A stretch of 58,654 nucleotides of DNA from assembly GCA_048498155.1 (NCBI GenBank), contig JBEHYN010000012.1, positions 1 through 58,654 of the forward strand, written 5' to 3'. The notes under the pieces were generated by a model. The model worked only from the letters and a program-made list of their open reading frames with translations, was not told the DNA's origin and did not search any database. Numbering within the stretch: position 1 is the first letter of the stretch; each line of letters starts with the position of its first letter. This document shows positions 36,047-44,660 of the stretch, piece after piece. The DNA comes from BOG-938 sp048498155 (GTDB lineage Bacteria; Pseudomonadota; Alphaproteobacteria; Caulobacterales; Caulobacteraceae). Made by a program: the position numbers and the translations under genes.

Positions 36047-37171
36047 CTAGCTGGCTCCCTGAGGGACAAGCCTAAGCCCGAGCGCTCGGGCGGCGGCGGA
36101 CAGCGCCGCCAGCGTCGCCGGCGCGACACGGGTCGCCAGCTCGGCGTCCTGCGCGGTGACGCGCCAGTCCGGCGCGTACTGGCCCCGCAGCGAAACAAAC
36201 AGATTTTCGGTGTTCCGCTCGGCCAGCCAGGCGAGAGACGGACCGTGACAGCAAGCCCCATGGCCAGGCAGGATCAGGATACGAACCAGGACTGGGACGC
36301 CGTCCTGGAGGAGTTGCGCGACGCTATCGCGCGCCGCCTGCGCGTAGCCGGAAACGTGAGTATAGGCGCGGGCGCACGCCTCTGTGTCGAACTTCAGGTC
36401 GGGCACGTAGCAATCGACCACCCCGGCCAGCAGGCGAATGGCTTCGGGCGTCATATAGGCGTGGTTGTTCCAGACGATCGGCAGGGCGAAATCGAGCGGC
36501 GCGGCGCAGAGAAATCCGAGGATCGCGGCCAGCGACTCGTCGGGATTGCCGCCGATCATCGACAGGCTGCGGGCGCCGAAAAAGTCGAGCTGGTCCCACA
36601 GATCCGGCGTCAGCCGCTCGCGATCGGAAGCCCGGGTGTCAAGGAGCGCGTGCTGCTGGCAGGCCTTGCAGCGCAGGGCGCAGCCCCGGAAGTTGAGCGC
36701 CAGCGACGGATTGATCGCCGGCTCCTCGCCGATATGGACGAAGTGTTCGGCGACGAACGCCTCGCCCTTCAGGCCGCACATGCCGGTCTCGCCGGAGGCC
36801 CGGTCGACACCGCAACGGCGGGCGCACAGGACGCAAGCCTTCAGCAGCCGCCGGGCGATGGCCGCTTTGAGGTCGAGAAGGCAGACGCCTTCCCCGTCAA
36901 GGCCGCCACCCGTTCGCCACGCGGCGAGCGCCTCGTCATGCCGCGTCCACAGGGCCGCGAGCGGGAGTTCAGTGAGAGCGCCCGGCGAGACCCGCGTCCT
37001 GACACGGCGAAGCGCAAGGAACCGCGGACGCTCGAAGCCGGGAAGCGGCTCGGTTTGGATGGCGTAGCGCGGATCGATCTGCTGCAGCAGGGCGAGGTCT
37101 TCCAGCCCGGGATCGATGATCTCGAGTTGCCCGACGTCGTCCACCCGCATGCGTTTCGATCCACGCCGCAC
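36047..37171 (-). CDS. PflX-like radical SAM enzyme (operon gene 6)
   Basis: Radical SAM protein of 374 residues. The 4Fe-4S motif is C164-x3-C168-x2-C171 in FRGCALRCKACQ. Upstream is a second cysteine cluster, C113-x2-C116-x3-C120 with C132 (CVLCARRCGV, then GETGMCGLKGEA), as in the PflX group of pyruvate-formate-lyase-activase-like proteins. A SAM-binding GGN (MIGGNPDESLA) and IVWNNHAYMTPEAIRLL follow. The substrate of PflX-type enzymes is not established. The N-terminal ~100 residues are specific to this protein. The GTG at 37171 is preceded by GGGAG; an ATG at 37150 is an alternative. No glycyl-radical enzyme is encoded nearby. Confidence 0.85.
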   Translation of the reverse strand: MRRGSKRMRVDDVGQLEIIDPGLEDLALLQQIDPRYAIQTEPLPGFERPRFLALRRVRTRVSPGALTELPLAALWTRHDEALAAWRTGGGLDGEGVCLLDLKAAIARRLLKACVLCARRCGVDRASGETGMCGLKGEAFVAEHFVHIGEEPAINPSLALNFRGCALRCKACQQHALLDTRASDRERLTPDLWDQLDFFGARSLSMIGGNPDESLAAILGFLCAAPLDFALPIVWNNHAYMTPEAIRLLAGVVDCYVPDLKFDTEACARAYTHVSGYAQAARDSVAQLLQDGVPVLVRILILPGHGACCHGPSLAWLAERNTENLFVSLRGQYAPDWRVTAQDAELATRVAPATLAALSAAARALGLRLVPQGAS

Positions 37172-37175
37172 CGCC

Positions 37176-37898
37176 TTAGACTCCCGACCTGATGTGGACG
37201 GGCTCGCCCGGGGCGACCGGGGCGGCGTAGTAGTCCGGCTTCAGGGTCTTGGTATCGACCTCGCCGCCGACCGCCGCCGCCACGCTGTCGAGCACCTGCT
37301 CGCAACGGCCACCGCGGATATTGGCGATGTCGACATGGACCACCCCCTTGGCGTCGATCCGCGTCGTGACGGTGGCGGCGCCGTCCTGCTGCGGGCGGGC
37401 TTCGCGGGCCTGCAGCTCAACCTCGCCGTTTGCCAGCTGGCGCGCCGAGACCTTGCCGCCGGAGATCGCCTCGAGGTGCCGCTGGGCGCGGTCGAGGGTG
37501 ACGCGGCGAACCACCTTGCTGATCGCGGCCTGCCCCCCGGCGCTCAGCACGGACAGGGTATCGCCGGACTTCCGCAGGACCATGGAGGCGCCGCCGGCCC
37601 CGACCAGTTCGACGGGACGGCCCGCGCCCAGCGCCGCCATGTCGCTCGCGCCGCAGGCGTAGCCGAGGCCGCGCGCAGCGGTGAGCAGATCGCCGTTGTC
37701 GGCGAGGCGAAAGTCGAGGCGCGCCGTGCTGAGGCGATCCTGCCGGGCCATGGCCTTGTAGCGTTCGACGACCGCCCGCTCAGCGTCGGTGGAGCCGAAG
37801 GCCTCGGCGATGGCGCCGATCATGGCGCCGACGGCGGCGGCGGCTTCGATGCCGGCTTGGCTGGGCTGATAGGGGGTAACGGTGGCGACGTTGCTCAT
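37176..37898 (-). CDS. DUF1257-DUF2997-like fusion protein (operon gene 5)
   Basis: Protein of 240 residues. The middle (DFRLADNGDLLTAARGLGYA, then LDRAQRHLEAISGGKVSARQ) resembles DUF1257 (Ycf35-like). The C-terminal ~55 residues (TTRIDAKGVVHVDIANIRGG, then CEQVLDSVAAAVGG) resemble DUF2997. In cyanobacteria these occur as separate small proteins near a Ycf46-type AAA+ ATPase. Here they appear fused and stand next to such an ATPase. The function is unknown. The ATG at 37898 is chosen, 17 nt after the ATPase stop. Confidence 0.65.
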   Translation of the reverse strand: MSNVATVTPYQPSQAGIEAAAAVGAMIGAIAEAFGSTDAERAVVERYKAMARQDRLSTARLDFRLADNGDLLTAARGLGYACGASDMAALGAGRPVELVGAGGASMVLRKSGDTLSVLSAGGQAAISKVVRRVTLDRAQRHLEAISGGKVSARQLANGEVELQAREARPQQDGAATVTTRIDAKGVVHVDIANIRGGRCEQVLDSVAAAVGGEVDTKTLKPDYYAAPVAPGEPVHIRSGV

Positions 37899-37915
37899 CT
37901 GATTTTCTCCAGGGG

Positions 37916-39469
37916 TTATTCGGCCGCAGCGGCCGGTTCGGCGTTGAGGGCGGCCCACTGCCGCAAAGGGGTGAATTCGGCGTGGAGGCCGGCGACCCTG
38001 CTGGCCTTGCGGGCGATCTCGGCCTCAAGCAGAGCCAGGCTCAGCGGCGCGCCCTGGTGGGTCGCACGGGCCTTCGCCAGCTTCACGACCGAGTGGATGT
38101 CGGCCCCGGAGAACATCGGCGAGGCCGTGACCAGGCGTTCGATGGCGTCCTCGGGGAAGTCGCGACCGACCGACTGCGTCCAGATCGCCTGGCGCGCCGC
38201 GACGCCCGGGACGTCCAGGAAGTAGGAAGCGTCGAAACGGCCCGACCTGGTCATGGTCTTGCCGATCTCGCCCATGCGATCGATGCCGTTGCAGGTCGCG
38301 ATGATGTAGTTGGGATTCTGGTTGTCGCTGAGCCAGGAGAGCAGCGAGCCGGTGACCCGCATCATCGTGCCGCCATCACGCTCGGAGTTGTCCGAAAAGG
38401 CCTTCTCGATTTCGTCGATGAAGACAATGCACGGCGCCATGGCCTCCAGCGTCGCGAACGCCTGGCTGAACAGCCGCTCCGTGGCGCCGAGCAGGCTGTT
38501 CATCAGCGAGCCGATGCGCAGGACCACGACAGGCAGGCCGGTCAGCCGGCCGGCCGCTCGGGCCAGCATGGTCTTGCCCACCCCGGGCGGGCCGATCAGC
38601 AGTACGCCCCTGGCCCGTTCAGGGCCGTAGAGCCGCATCGAAGGCTTCTGGATCTCGATGAACTCCAGCAGTTGCTCGACGCCCAGCGGCGTCTCGGCGG
38701 GGCCGCTGGTGTCCAGGACCTCCATGGACAGCTCGCGGCTGAGGCGGTCGGTCTTCTTGCGCTGCAGGAAGGCCTCGGCCTTGGGCAGATCGGCGAAGTT
38801 GTCGACCAGGGCGTCGCGCAGGGTGTCGCGCGCCGCCTTGCGGGTGAGGCCGACTTGGCAGCCCGCCAGGACGTTGGCGTGGGTGCGGATCGACTCCACC
38901 GAGATCGGCCGCCCCGCCCGATGGGCGAACTGCGCCAGTTCGGCCCGCGTCATAGCCAACAGCTCGGCGGCGCGCGGGTAGCCGAGCACGAAGCGGTCGA
39001 CCTGCTCGGCCAGCAGGGCAGGGAGTTGGGCGTGGGCCTCGGGGGCCTCCAGGCAGACCAGCACCAGGCCGTGAGGGCCAAGATCGTCGCGGGCCAGCAA
39101 ATCGGCCAGTTGCACTCGTGCCTGGACGTGGGGGCTGGTGTCCTGGAGCTGGGCTACGAGCTGCTCCATGACGACGAGCCCGCCGCCGAGCGCCAGCGCC
39201 TGATCCAGCATCTGGGCCGGGGTCAGGTCGCTGCGCTTCACGGGCGCCCACTCCAGGGTCTTGGCGTCGAAGCGCCGGGTCCCGGCCGGGGTGACGTGGT
39301 GCGCCGGCGCGCCGGTGGCGACGGCGACGTCCTCCATCAAGGACAGGGCGTGTTCGCGGTCGCGCGCGCCGACCAAGGCCATGCGGGCGCTGCGGGTGAT
39401 CGCAGCCGTGCGGCAAAGGCGGCTCAGACCATCGACAGTGGCGAGGACATCGGCGGGAAGGTCGGACAT
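37916..39469 (-). CDS. Ycf46-like AAA+ ATPase (operon gene 4)
   Basis: AAA+ protein of 517 residues. The N-terminal ~230 residues are a degenerate RecA-like domain (residues ~92-102 ALALGGGLVVMEQL and 134-140 GLVLVCLE) as in Ycf46 proteins. The active module has Walker A GPPGVGKT at 293-300, Walker B VFIDEIEK at 349-356, sensor-1 Asn394 (IIATCNGIDRM) and the GRFD arginine at 411 (MTRSGRFDASYFLDVPG). The lid helices follow. It probably remodels a protein partner, perhaps together with the vWA protein encoded just upstream, as AAA+/vWA pairs do. Ycf46-type ATPases have no settled function. Confidence 0.82.
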   Translation of the reverse strand: MSDLPADVLATVDGLSRLCRTAAITRSARMALVGARDREHALSLMEDVAVATGAPAHHVTPAGTRRFDAKTLEWAPVKRSDLTPAQMLDQALALGGGLVVMEQLVAQLQDTSPHVQARVQLADLLARDDLGPHGLVLVCLEAPEAHAQLPALLAEQVDRFVLGYPRAAELLAMTRAELAQFAHRAGRPISVESIRTHANVLAGCQVGLTRKAARDTLRDALVDNFADLPKAEAFLQRKKTDRLSRELSMEVLDTSGPAETPLGVEQLLEFIEIQKPSMRLYGPERARGVLLIGPPGVGKTMLARAAGRLTGLPVVVLRIGSLMNSLLGATERLFSQAFATLEAMAPCIVFIDEIEKAFSDNSERDGGTMMRVTGSLLSWLSDNQNPNYIIATCNGIDRMGEIGKTMTRSGRFDASYFLDVPGVAARQAIWTQSVGRDFPEDAIERLVTASPMFSGADIHSVVKLAKARATHQGAPLSLALLEAEIARKASRVAGLHAEFTPLRQWAALNAEPAAAAE

Positions 39470-39483
39470 TTAGCGGCTCCGGT

Positions 39484-40398
39484 TCAGGCTTGGGGCGGGA
39501 TGCGCATGGGGGCGACCGGGCCCCGAACCGGGACTCCGCGCGGCCCAACCATGGTTGAGGCGATGGGGGAACGCCGGGGGCGGCGACGCCTAGCGACGAA
39601 CGCCAGACCGGCGGCGCAGAGCGCGATCAGGCCGACCAGCGAGGCGAGAAACAGGCCGATGGATTTGGCTGCCCCCGCCAGAACGCCGCGGGAGTGCGCG
39701 CGCTCTTCATCTGTCACTTCATGCTTGGCCGGCTCAGGGATATCGATCCGATTGACGCCTGACTCACTGGTGCTCAGCAGGCGGTAGGACGTCAGGCCAT
39801 GAGCCTTCATTGCTGCGTCCCATGCCATTTTCTGATTTGCGGGGAGCCAGAAGGCAGCGATTTTGATCTGCTCCAGCATGTCCCAAGCGACATCGTCGCC
39901 AGGGGTCGCCCTAGGCGGAGCGCAGGTCGAGACCCCCTGAACCGGACGCTCGTCGAGAAGGTCGCTGAAGGCGAACAGATATCGAGCGGTCGCCGCCGGC
40001 GCCGCATTGAGTTCCCGGGCAGCCAGGTTCAGCCCTGCGGCGACATCGGTGCAGGCTGCGTAGTCGCTCCGCCCCCTGAACCTCGCAATCCACTCGTTCC
40101 GATCAGTCGCGGCCAGTTCGGCAGGGGTCCCCCGCCAAATCACCTCGGGAGCCGCGTCGAGGCTGATGATCAGGATCTCGTCGGCCTTCTCCCAACGCTT
40201 ATGTTTGCGCTCCGCCAAACCCTGAAGCAGCACAGCAGCCTTCGCCACGGCTTCGGCCTGCCGGGCTTTGTAGGACCCGCTGGCGTCCACCATGACGACC
40301 ACGCGGTTGAAGGGTGTTTCCGCCGCTTGAGCAGAGGCAGACATCGCCAGCACCAGGGCCACGGCGGCAGCGGTTGATGTCTTGATCATGGAGGGCAT
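39484..40398 (-). CDS. Membrane-anchored vWA-like protein (operon gene 3)
   Basis: Protein of 304 residues with a signal peptide (ALVLAMSASAQAAE) and a von Willebrand A-type domain. The MIDAS motif D38-x-S40-x-S42 is visible in VVVMVDASGSYKARQ. The Rossmann-like pattern continues with DEILIISLDAAPEVIWRG and TARYLFAFSDLLDERPVQG. A C-terminal membrane helix (~246-269) is followed by a basic tail, so the domain faces the periplasm. It starts at the stop of the previous gene (1-nt overlap). A metal-dependent adhesion or partner-binding role is inferred. Confidence 0.8.
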   Translation of the reverse strand: MPSMIKTSTAAAVALVLAMSASAQAAETPFNRVVVMVDASGSYKARQAEAVAKAAVLLQGLAERKHKRWEKADEILIISLDAAPEVIWRGTPAELAATDRNEWIARFRGRSDYAACTDVAAGLNLAARELNAAPAATARYLFAFSDLLDERPVQGVSTCAPPRATPGDDVAWDMLEQIKIAAFWLPANQKMAWDAAMKAHGLTSYRLLSTSESGVNRIDIPEPAKHEVTDEERAHSRGVLAGAAKSIGLFLASLVGLIALCAAGLAFVARRRRPRRSPIASTMVGPRGVPVRGPVAPMRIPPQA

Positions 40399-41504
40399 CA
40401 GGCGGCTTCCTTCGCGGGTTCGGGCTGGATGTCGGGGGTGGTTTCGGCGTGCAGGGCGTCCCAGTAGTCTTTGGCGTAGACGGCCTTGGGATTGCGGGTG
40501 ACGTGGAAGCGATCCGGGCGGGCGACTGCCTCAGCGGCGCTGATCTCTTCGCCGTCGACGCCGCCGATCACCGGCAAGGGGCGATCCTGGGGCGGCGCGG
40601 TTTCGACGGACGCCGCAGCGGCTGCGTCGTTGCTGGCGGCGGCGCCGTCGTTGGAAGCGGGCCAGGCCTCGCTGTGGGTGGCTTCGCCAGGAGCGGGGTC
40701 GGCCTCGGGCTGGACCGGGTTCTGGTCGATGTCGTAGGCGATGGGCGTCGCCGGATCGAAGACCGGCTGGCCATCGGCGCCATAGCCATAGAGCACCTGG
40801 GCGTCGCCGACCTCCGGTTCTCCGGTCCATTGGCGATAGATGTCCGTGAACTCGGCGGCAATCTTAGCCAGCGTCTCGAAAAACGACGCCCCGACCAGTT
40901 CCAGGCCGACGGCAGGGGCAATCCCCATCGCCAGATACATCAGCAGCCCGTGTCCGCTGAGGAAGGAGATTGTGGCCACACCAAAGTCTTCCGTGGCAAG
41001 GGCACCCACTGCGGGAATGCTCCTGGCCGCCTCCAGCGGATCGGCCGGATTCATCACCCCGACCAGGGCGCGATATTGGAAGATGAAGGCGTCGCCCATC
41101 AGCAGCGGCACGAGGAGCGCCACGGCGAAAAGAAGCGGCGTGCTGTGTTCGGCGACGGTCCGCCAAAAAGCGACGCCGCGGCCTTCCCGGATATGGGCGC
41201 GGGCGTCGGGGATCAGGCGGATGAGGGCGAAGGCGTGATGGCACGCAACCCAGCTCATCAGCATGATGAGCCCTGTGATGCCGGCCGCCGTCCAGTTCGC
41301 GAACCCAGCGTCGGGCGTGACCGCCTCGAAGATCCAGCCCACCAACGGATCAAGTCCGAGCGGCTTGTTCTCGAACGCCATGAGCTCGAGGCCGGACACC
41401 TCGCCTTGGTAGTGGGTCAGGCCAACGACGCCGGTGATCGCCAGGACCACGATCAACAGACCGCCGAACCCCAGCAGCTTTATGAAGTTGATGACGAGGC
41501 GCAT
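40398..41504 (-). CDS. Polytopic membrane protein (operon gene 2)
   Basis: Protein of 368 residues with five or so membrane segments in the first ~230 residues (FGGLLIVVLAITGVVGLTHY, ITGLIMLMSWVACHHAFALI, TPLLFAVALLVPLLMG, ISFLSGHGLLMYLAMGIAPA). A long, acidic and Ala/Pro-rich cytoplasmic tail follows (~240-368). The family is not recognised. It could be a membrane platform for the AAA+ and vWA proteins encoded next. It begins 2 nt after the NYN gene stop. Confidence 0.75.
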   Translation of the reverse strand: MRLVINFIKLLGFGGLLIVVLAITGVVGLTHYQGEVSGLELMAFENKPLGLDPLVGWIFEAVTPDAGFANWTAAGITGLIMLMSWVACHHAFALIRLIPDARAHIREGRGVAFWRTVAEHSTPLLFAVALLVPLLMGDAFIFQYRALVGVMNPADPLEAARSIPAVGALATEDFGVATISFLSGHGLLMYLAMGIAPAVGLELVGASFFETLAKIAAEFTDIYRQWTGEPEVGDAQVLYGYGADGQPVFDPATPIAYDIDQNPVQPEADPAPGEATHSEAWPASNDGAAASNDAAAAASVETAPPQDRPLPVIGGVDGEEISAAEAVARPDRFHVTRNPKAVYAKDYWDALHAETTPDIQPEPAKEAA

Positions 41505-41506
41505 CG

Positions 41507-41965
41507 TTAGGCCGCCTTCGCCAGGAATTTGTCAGTCCAGGCGTAACCTGTTGCCGCGTCGCGAAGTTTGGGCGAAAGGGCGTTCCGGCGGGCGAGTACG
41601 TGAACCTGAACGCCCTGCTCCTTGAGCTCGCTCACGAGCGAGGCGAACGTGTGATCGCCGCTGCCCAGGCAGATGCGCTTGGCCCCAGCGCGAACCACGC
41701 CCCTGATGACGCTCTTGATTTCGTCGTCTGCGTTACAGTGGGTCGAGACGCACTCGAACCCGGCAGCCATCCAGAGCTTTTCCTCCATCGGCGAGAAGTG
41801 ATTGCCGACCATCTTGCTGGCCGAAATGCCGCGTTCGCGCAGCAGCCGCGAGAACGCGAGCACATTTAGAGAGCCGCGCTTCTCGCCGTAGTGCGCGAGG
41901 TTATCGGCGTCGCCGATGAAGACGAACTCGTCGCTCGGATCCCCACCCATCGCCTGCCTGCCCAT
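41507..41965 (-). CDS. NYN-domain (LabA/DUF88-type) protein (operon gene 1)
   Basis: Putative RNase of the PIN-like NYN superfamily, about 152 residues. Acidic metal-site residues are in FIGDADNLAHYGEKR (DADN) and LGSGDHTFASLVSEL (SGD), with NADDEIKSVIRGVV between, the order expected for NYN domains. The start at 41965 follows GGGAG; the frame runs 15 codons further. It is the first gene of the operon. It may process RNA or tRNA in a stress- or phage-triggered way, but that is inference from the superfamily. Confidence 0.8.
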   Translation of the reverse strand: MGRQAMGGDPSDEFVFIGDADNLAHYGEKRGSLNVLAFSRLLRERGISASKMVGNHFSPMEEKLWMAAGFECVSTHCNADDEIKSVIRGVVRAGAKRICLGSGDHTFASLVSELKEQGVQVHVLARRNALSPKLRDAATGYAWTDKFLAKAA

Positions 41966-42153
41966 CCCGCCATCTCCCGTGACATCTGGTCTCGGGCCAA
42001 AAAAAGCCACGACTTAGACCCGGTGTCAACGTATTTTATCGCGGGTTCTTTTTTGACCCGTCCATTTCTGTTCGGTTCATACCAGACGCCTTGATTTACC
42101 GCCGGTTCTCGCGTACACACCGCCGCACTGCGTCGGGAACAATTGTTGGACTG
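41966..42153. promoter_or_regulatory. Divergent promoter region
   Basis: This 190-nt space separates the minus-strand eight-gene operon from the plus-strand island. On the minus strand a perfect TTGACA lies at about 42025-42030. It should hold both promoters, but no confident -10 was identified. Confidence 0.5.
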
Positions 42154-43119
42154 ATGATGGCCGGATCGCCGGATGACCTCGCCCTAGCCCTCAAGGAGAA
42201 GCTGACGGGCAAGCACAATTCGATTGCCCAAGCGGCAGGCGATCTCGGCATTCCGTATGAGCGGCTCAAACAATCTCTCAGGAGGAGCCGCTTCTCCGCC
42301 GCCGACGCCCAGCTGCTCATCGAGGACGTCATGCCTGGCGTTACACTCGATGACCTCAAGCGGGACTACGGCTTTGAGCCTGCCAGGGCCTACTCAAGCG
42401 GAGCCGCGACCGCTCCGCAAAGCGTCGACGGCGATCCATTCAGCGAGGCGCTTCAGCCGCTATACTCCTCACTTCCAATACTGAAGAAAGAGGCAAAGGG
42501 CGGAGTATTAAACCCGGTCGTCTCCGATATATACGCCGCTTGGCAGACAGAAATGTCTATGATTCTGTTTTGTGATGGCAGTATAGATCCTGTCGAATGG
42601 GACGCCAATTACAAGGAGGCGCGCACCAATCTCAACGACGCGCTCTCTAAGGGCGGGATCGTCGTATATGTAGCGAGTAATTATGATGACTCCAGCGGGA
42701 CATCTTCATCCAGAGATCGAATCGATCAGAAATTTGATTCCTTTTGGTCGCGACTACGCGAAGAACACCCAAAACCATTGCCTGATTCAGCCGGATTTGT
42801 CGCATTGCTGCGCGCGCCTCGGTGTTCGTTTTGCATCCCCTTCCAAAAGCCGTCGCTATTTACCAGACGAGAGAACGGCAACACCTCTATTCGAGCTTTT
42901 ACGACTATCGATATCCCAGAAACCGTAGACGGGGAAAGCTATACTGGGGTAATTTGCATTCCACTGACGCGTCAGGTCGCAAAGGGAATGGTTGAATACC
43001 TAGATTTACTTACAATGGACATGCAAACTAGCGGCACCGGCAGGGGAATTTGTCGCGTGAAAAGCTATCCCGAACATGACGACGCGGAAATTATCTCTCG
43101 GATTCGAGGGATAATTTAG
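42154..43119 (+). CDS. DNA-binding-like protein of unknown family (island gene 1)
   Basis: Protein of about 321 residues. The first ~65 residues look like a helix-turn-helix or CI-repressor-type unit (NSIAQAAGDLGIPYERLKQS). The rest is an unrecognised alpha/beta domain with EMSMILFCDGSIDPVEWDAN, GIVVYVASNYDD and TIDIPETVDGESYTGVICIP. GC is lower and codon use less biased between 42500 and 43100 than anywhere else nearby, a sign of recent acquisition. The product could sense a ligand and control the ABC genes that follow immediately. The ATG at 42154 is chosen (ATG ATG); upstream codons look non-coding. Confidence 0.65.
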   Translation: MMAGSPDDLALALKEKLTGKHNSIAQAAGDLGIPYERLKQSLRRSRFSAADAQLLIEDVMPGVTLDDLKRDYGFEPARAYSSGAATAPQSVDGDPFSEALQPLYSSLPILKKEAKGGVLNPVVSDIYAAWQTEMSMILFCDGSIDPVEWDANYKEARTNLNDALSKGGIVVYVASNYDDSSGTSSSRDRIDQKFDSFWSRLREEHPKPLPDSAGFVALLRAPRCSFCIPFQKPSLFTRRENGNTSIRAFTTIDIPETVDGESYTGVICIPLTRQVAKGMVEYLDLLTMDMQTSGTGRGICRVKSYPEHDDAEIISRIRGII

Positions 43120-43893
43120 ATGGGTACTATGCCCGCAGAACCGCATATAGGCGCTCGGCTCCTTGATAGGGGGGGCGTCGACTTGGACGCCGACCCAGTC
43201 CTCAAAGTGCGGGAGCTCCAGCTTAGCTATGGTTCCGGGCCCCTCCTGCACGTAGCCGGGATGGAGATAAGGGCTTCGGAGGTCGTTGCGATCGTAGGGC
43301 GGTCAGGTTGTGGAAAGACGACCCTGCTCACATGCCTATCAGGCGATATGGAGCCTGCAGCTGGAACCTACATTCTAGCTGGGGCTGAGCGCGGTCGAGG
43401 CCTTCGAAACACATTCGTATCGCGCACGCTTCAAGCCTTCCCCCTGCTGCATTGGCTAACCGTTCAAGGCAATCTGGCACTTGCAGCCCGGGTTCGGGGG
43501 GTTCGGAAGCCTGACTTCAAGCGGATTCTGGCGAGCTTCTCTGCCGAGGGGCTGAGTAACCGATTTCCCGCCGGCCTGTCTGGGGGGGAACGATGCCGGG
43601 CGAGTTTGAGCCAAGCGTTGCTTGGTGACCCGAAACTCCTCCTGCTGGACGAGCCCTTCACGGGGCTAGACACGCTGGTCAAACAGATTGTCGCGCGAAA
43701 TCTCTTTCGCCTCGCTCGTGCAAGCGGGGCCGGGATCATTTTCGTCACTCATGATCTCAATGACGCGCTCGAATTCTCTGACCGGGTTATCGCCCTGGGA
43801 TCTCACGGCCCCGCGGTGATCGTCGGCGAGGTGTCGCCCACATCACCTAGCGCAATGGAAGAGCTCCGGCGGCTGCTGGGGGGTGACCAATGA
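43120..43893 (+). CDS. ABC transporter ATP-binding protein (island gene 2)
   Basis: ATPase of an SsuB/TauB/ThiZ-type importer, 257 residues. Walker A is at 60-68 (VGRSGCGKTT), the Q-loop in RTLQAFPLLHWL, the signature is LSGGERCRASLSQALL, Walker B is LLLLDEPFTGLD, and the switch His is in IFVTHDLNDALEF. All catalytic motifs are intact. It starts right after the previous stop and overlaps the permease by 4 nt, forming an operon with the permease and binding protein. Confidence 0.9.
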   Translation: MGTMPAEPHIGARLLDRGGVDLDADPVLKVRELQLSYGSGPLLHVAGMEIRASEVVAIVGRSGCGKTTLLTCLSGDMEPAAGTYILAGAERGRGLRNTFVSRTLQAFPLLHWLTVQGNLALAARVRGVRKPDFKRILASFSAEGLSNRFPAGLSGGERCRASLSQALLGDPKLLLLDEPFTGLDTLVKQIVARNLFRLARASGAGIIFVTHDLNDALEFSDRVIALGSHGPAVIVGEVSPTSPSAMEELRRLLGGDQ

Positions 43894-44651
43894 ACATTCG
43901 TCGAGTCGCCCTGACCGCTCTCCGGTACTTGGTATCTCTGTCGATCCTCATCATCGGCTGGGAATGCGCGGTAGTCGTTTTTCACATTCAGCCTTTTTTA
44001 CTGCCCGCTCCCTGGGACGTCTTGAACACTCTCAGCATGGAGTGGCTGTCGTTTGCGAGCGCCGGCCGCACCACATTCGTCAACATGCTCGTCGGGGGCG
44101 GGATCGGCATTTCGCTCGGGTTCGCCCTGGGCGCACTGGCAGCATACTCCCGAAGGGTTAGGTGGGTGGTCGAACCATACCTCACAATCTTTCAGAGTTT
44201 CCCGCGTGAGGCCTTCTTCCCGCTGCTCGTCGTGTGGCTAGGCTTCGGACACATGCCGAAGATCGTCAATGCTGGCTTGCTTTCGTTCTTCCCCATGGCG
44301 GTCGTCACGTTGAACAGCCTGTCCGATACGCGTGATGACTACGTCCGGCTGCTGGAGAGCTGGAAGGCAACGCGCCTCCAGGAATACCTGTTCTGTCGAT
44401 TCCCATCGGCGATCCCGTCGCTCGTAGGCGGCCTGCGAGTGTCCCTGCCGCTAGCCCTGATCGGCGCTGTCCTGGGCGAATTCCTGGGGGGCAGCGAAGG
44501 GCTCGGATACATCATCGTCTCGTCGGGCTCGGCTTTTCGAATTGATCGTGTCTTCGCCGCAATCGTCGTCCTCGCCCTTGGGGGCATGGCGCTCGTGGCG
44601 CTCATCGACACCGTCCGCTTCGTTTTCTTGCGCCGTTTCTACCAAAGATAG
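43890..44651 (+). CDS. ABC transporter permease (island gene 3)
   Basis: Inner-membrane permease of the SsuC/TauC type, 253 residues with about six membrane segments (ISLGFALGALAAYSRR, LLSFFPMAVVTLNSL and others). The EAA-like coupling loop is at ~150-175 (LLESWKATRLQEYLFCRFPS, then IPSLVGGLRVSLPLALIGA). It is the expected partner of the ATPase. Confidence 0.9.
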   Translation: MNIRRVALTALRYLVSLSILIIGWECAVVVFHIQPFLLPAPWDVLNTLSMEWLSFASAGRTTFVNMLVGGGIGISLGFALGALAAYSRRVRWVVEPYLTIFQSFPREAFFPLLVVWLGFGHMPKIVNAGLLSFFPMAVVTLNSLSDTRDDYVRLLESWKATRLQEYLFCRFPSAIPSLVGGLRVSLPLALIGAVLGEFLGGSEGLGYIIVSSGSAFRIDRVFAAIVVLALGGMALVALIDTVRFVFLRRFYQR

Positions 44652-44660
44652 GAGCCACCC

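Noticed and set aside
37982..39787. 601-codon plus-strand open frame
   Set aside because: Antisense of the AAA+ ATPase gene.
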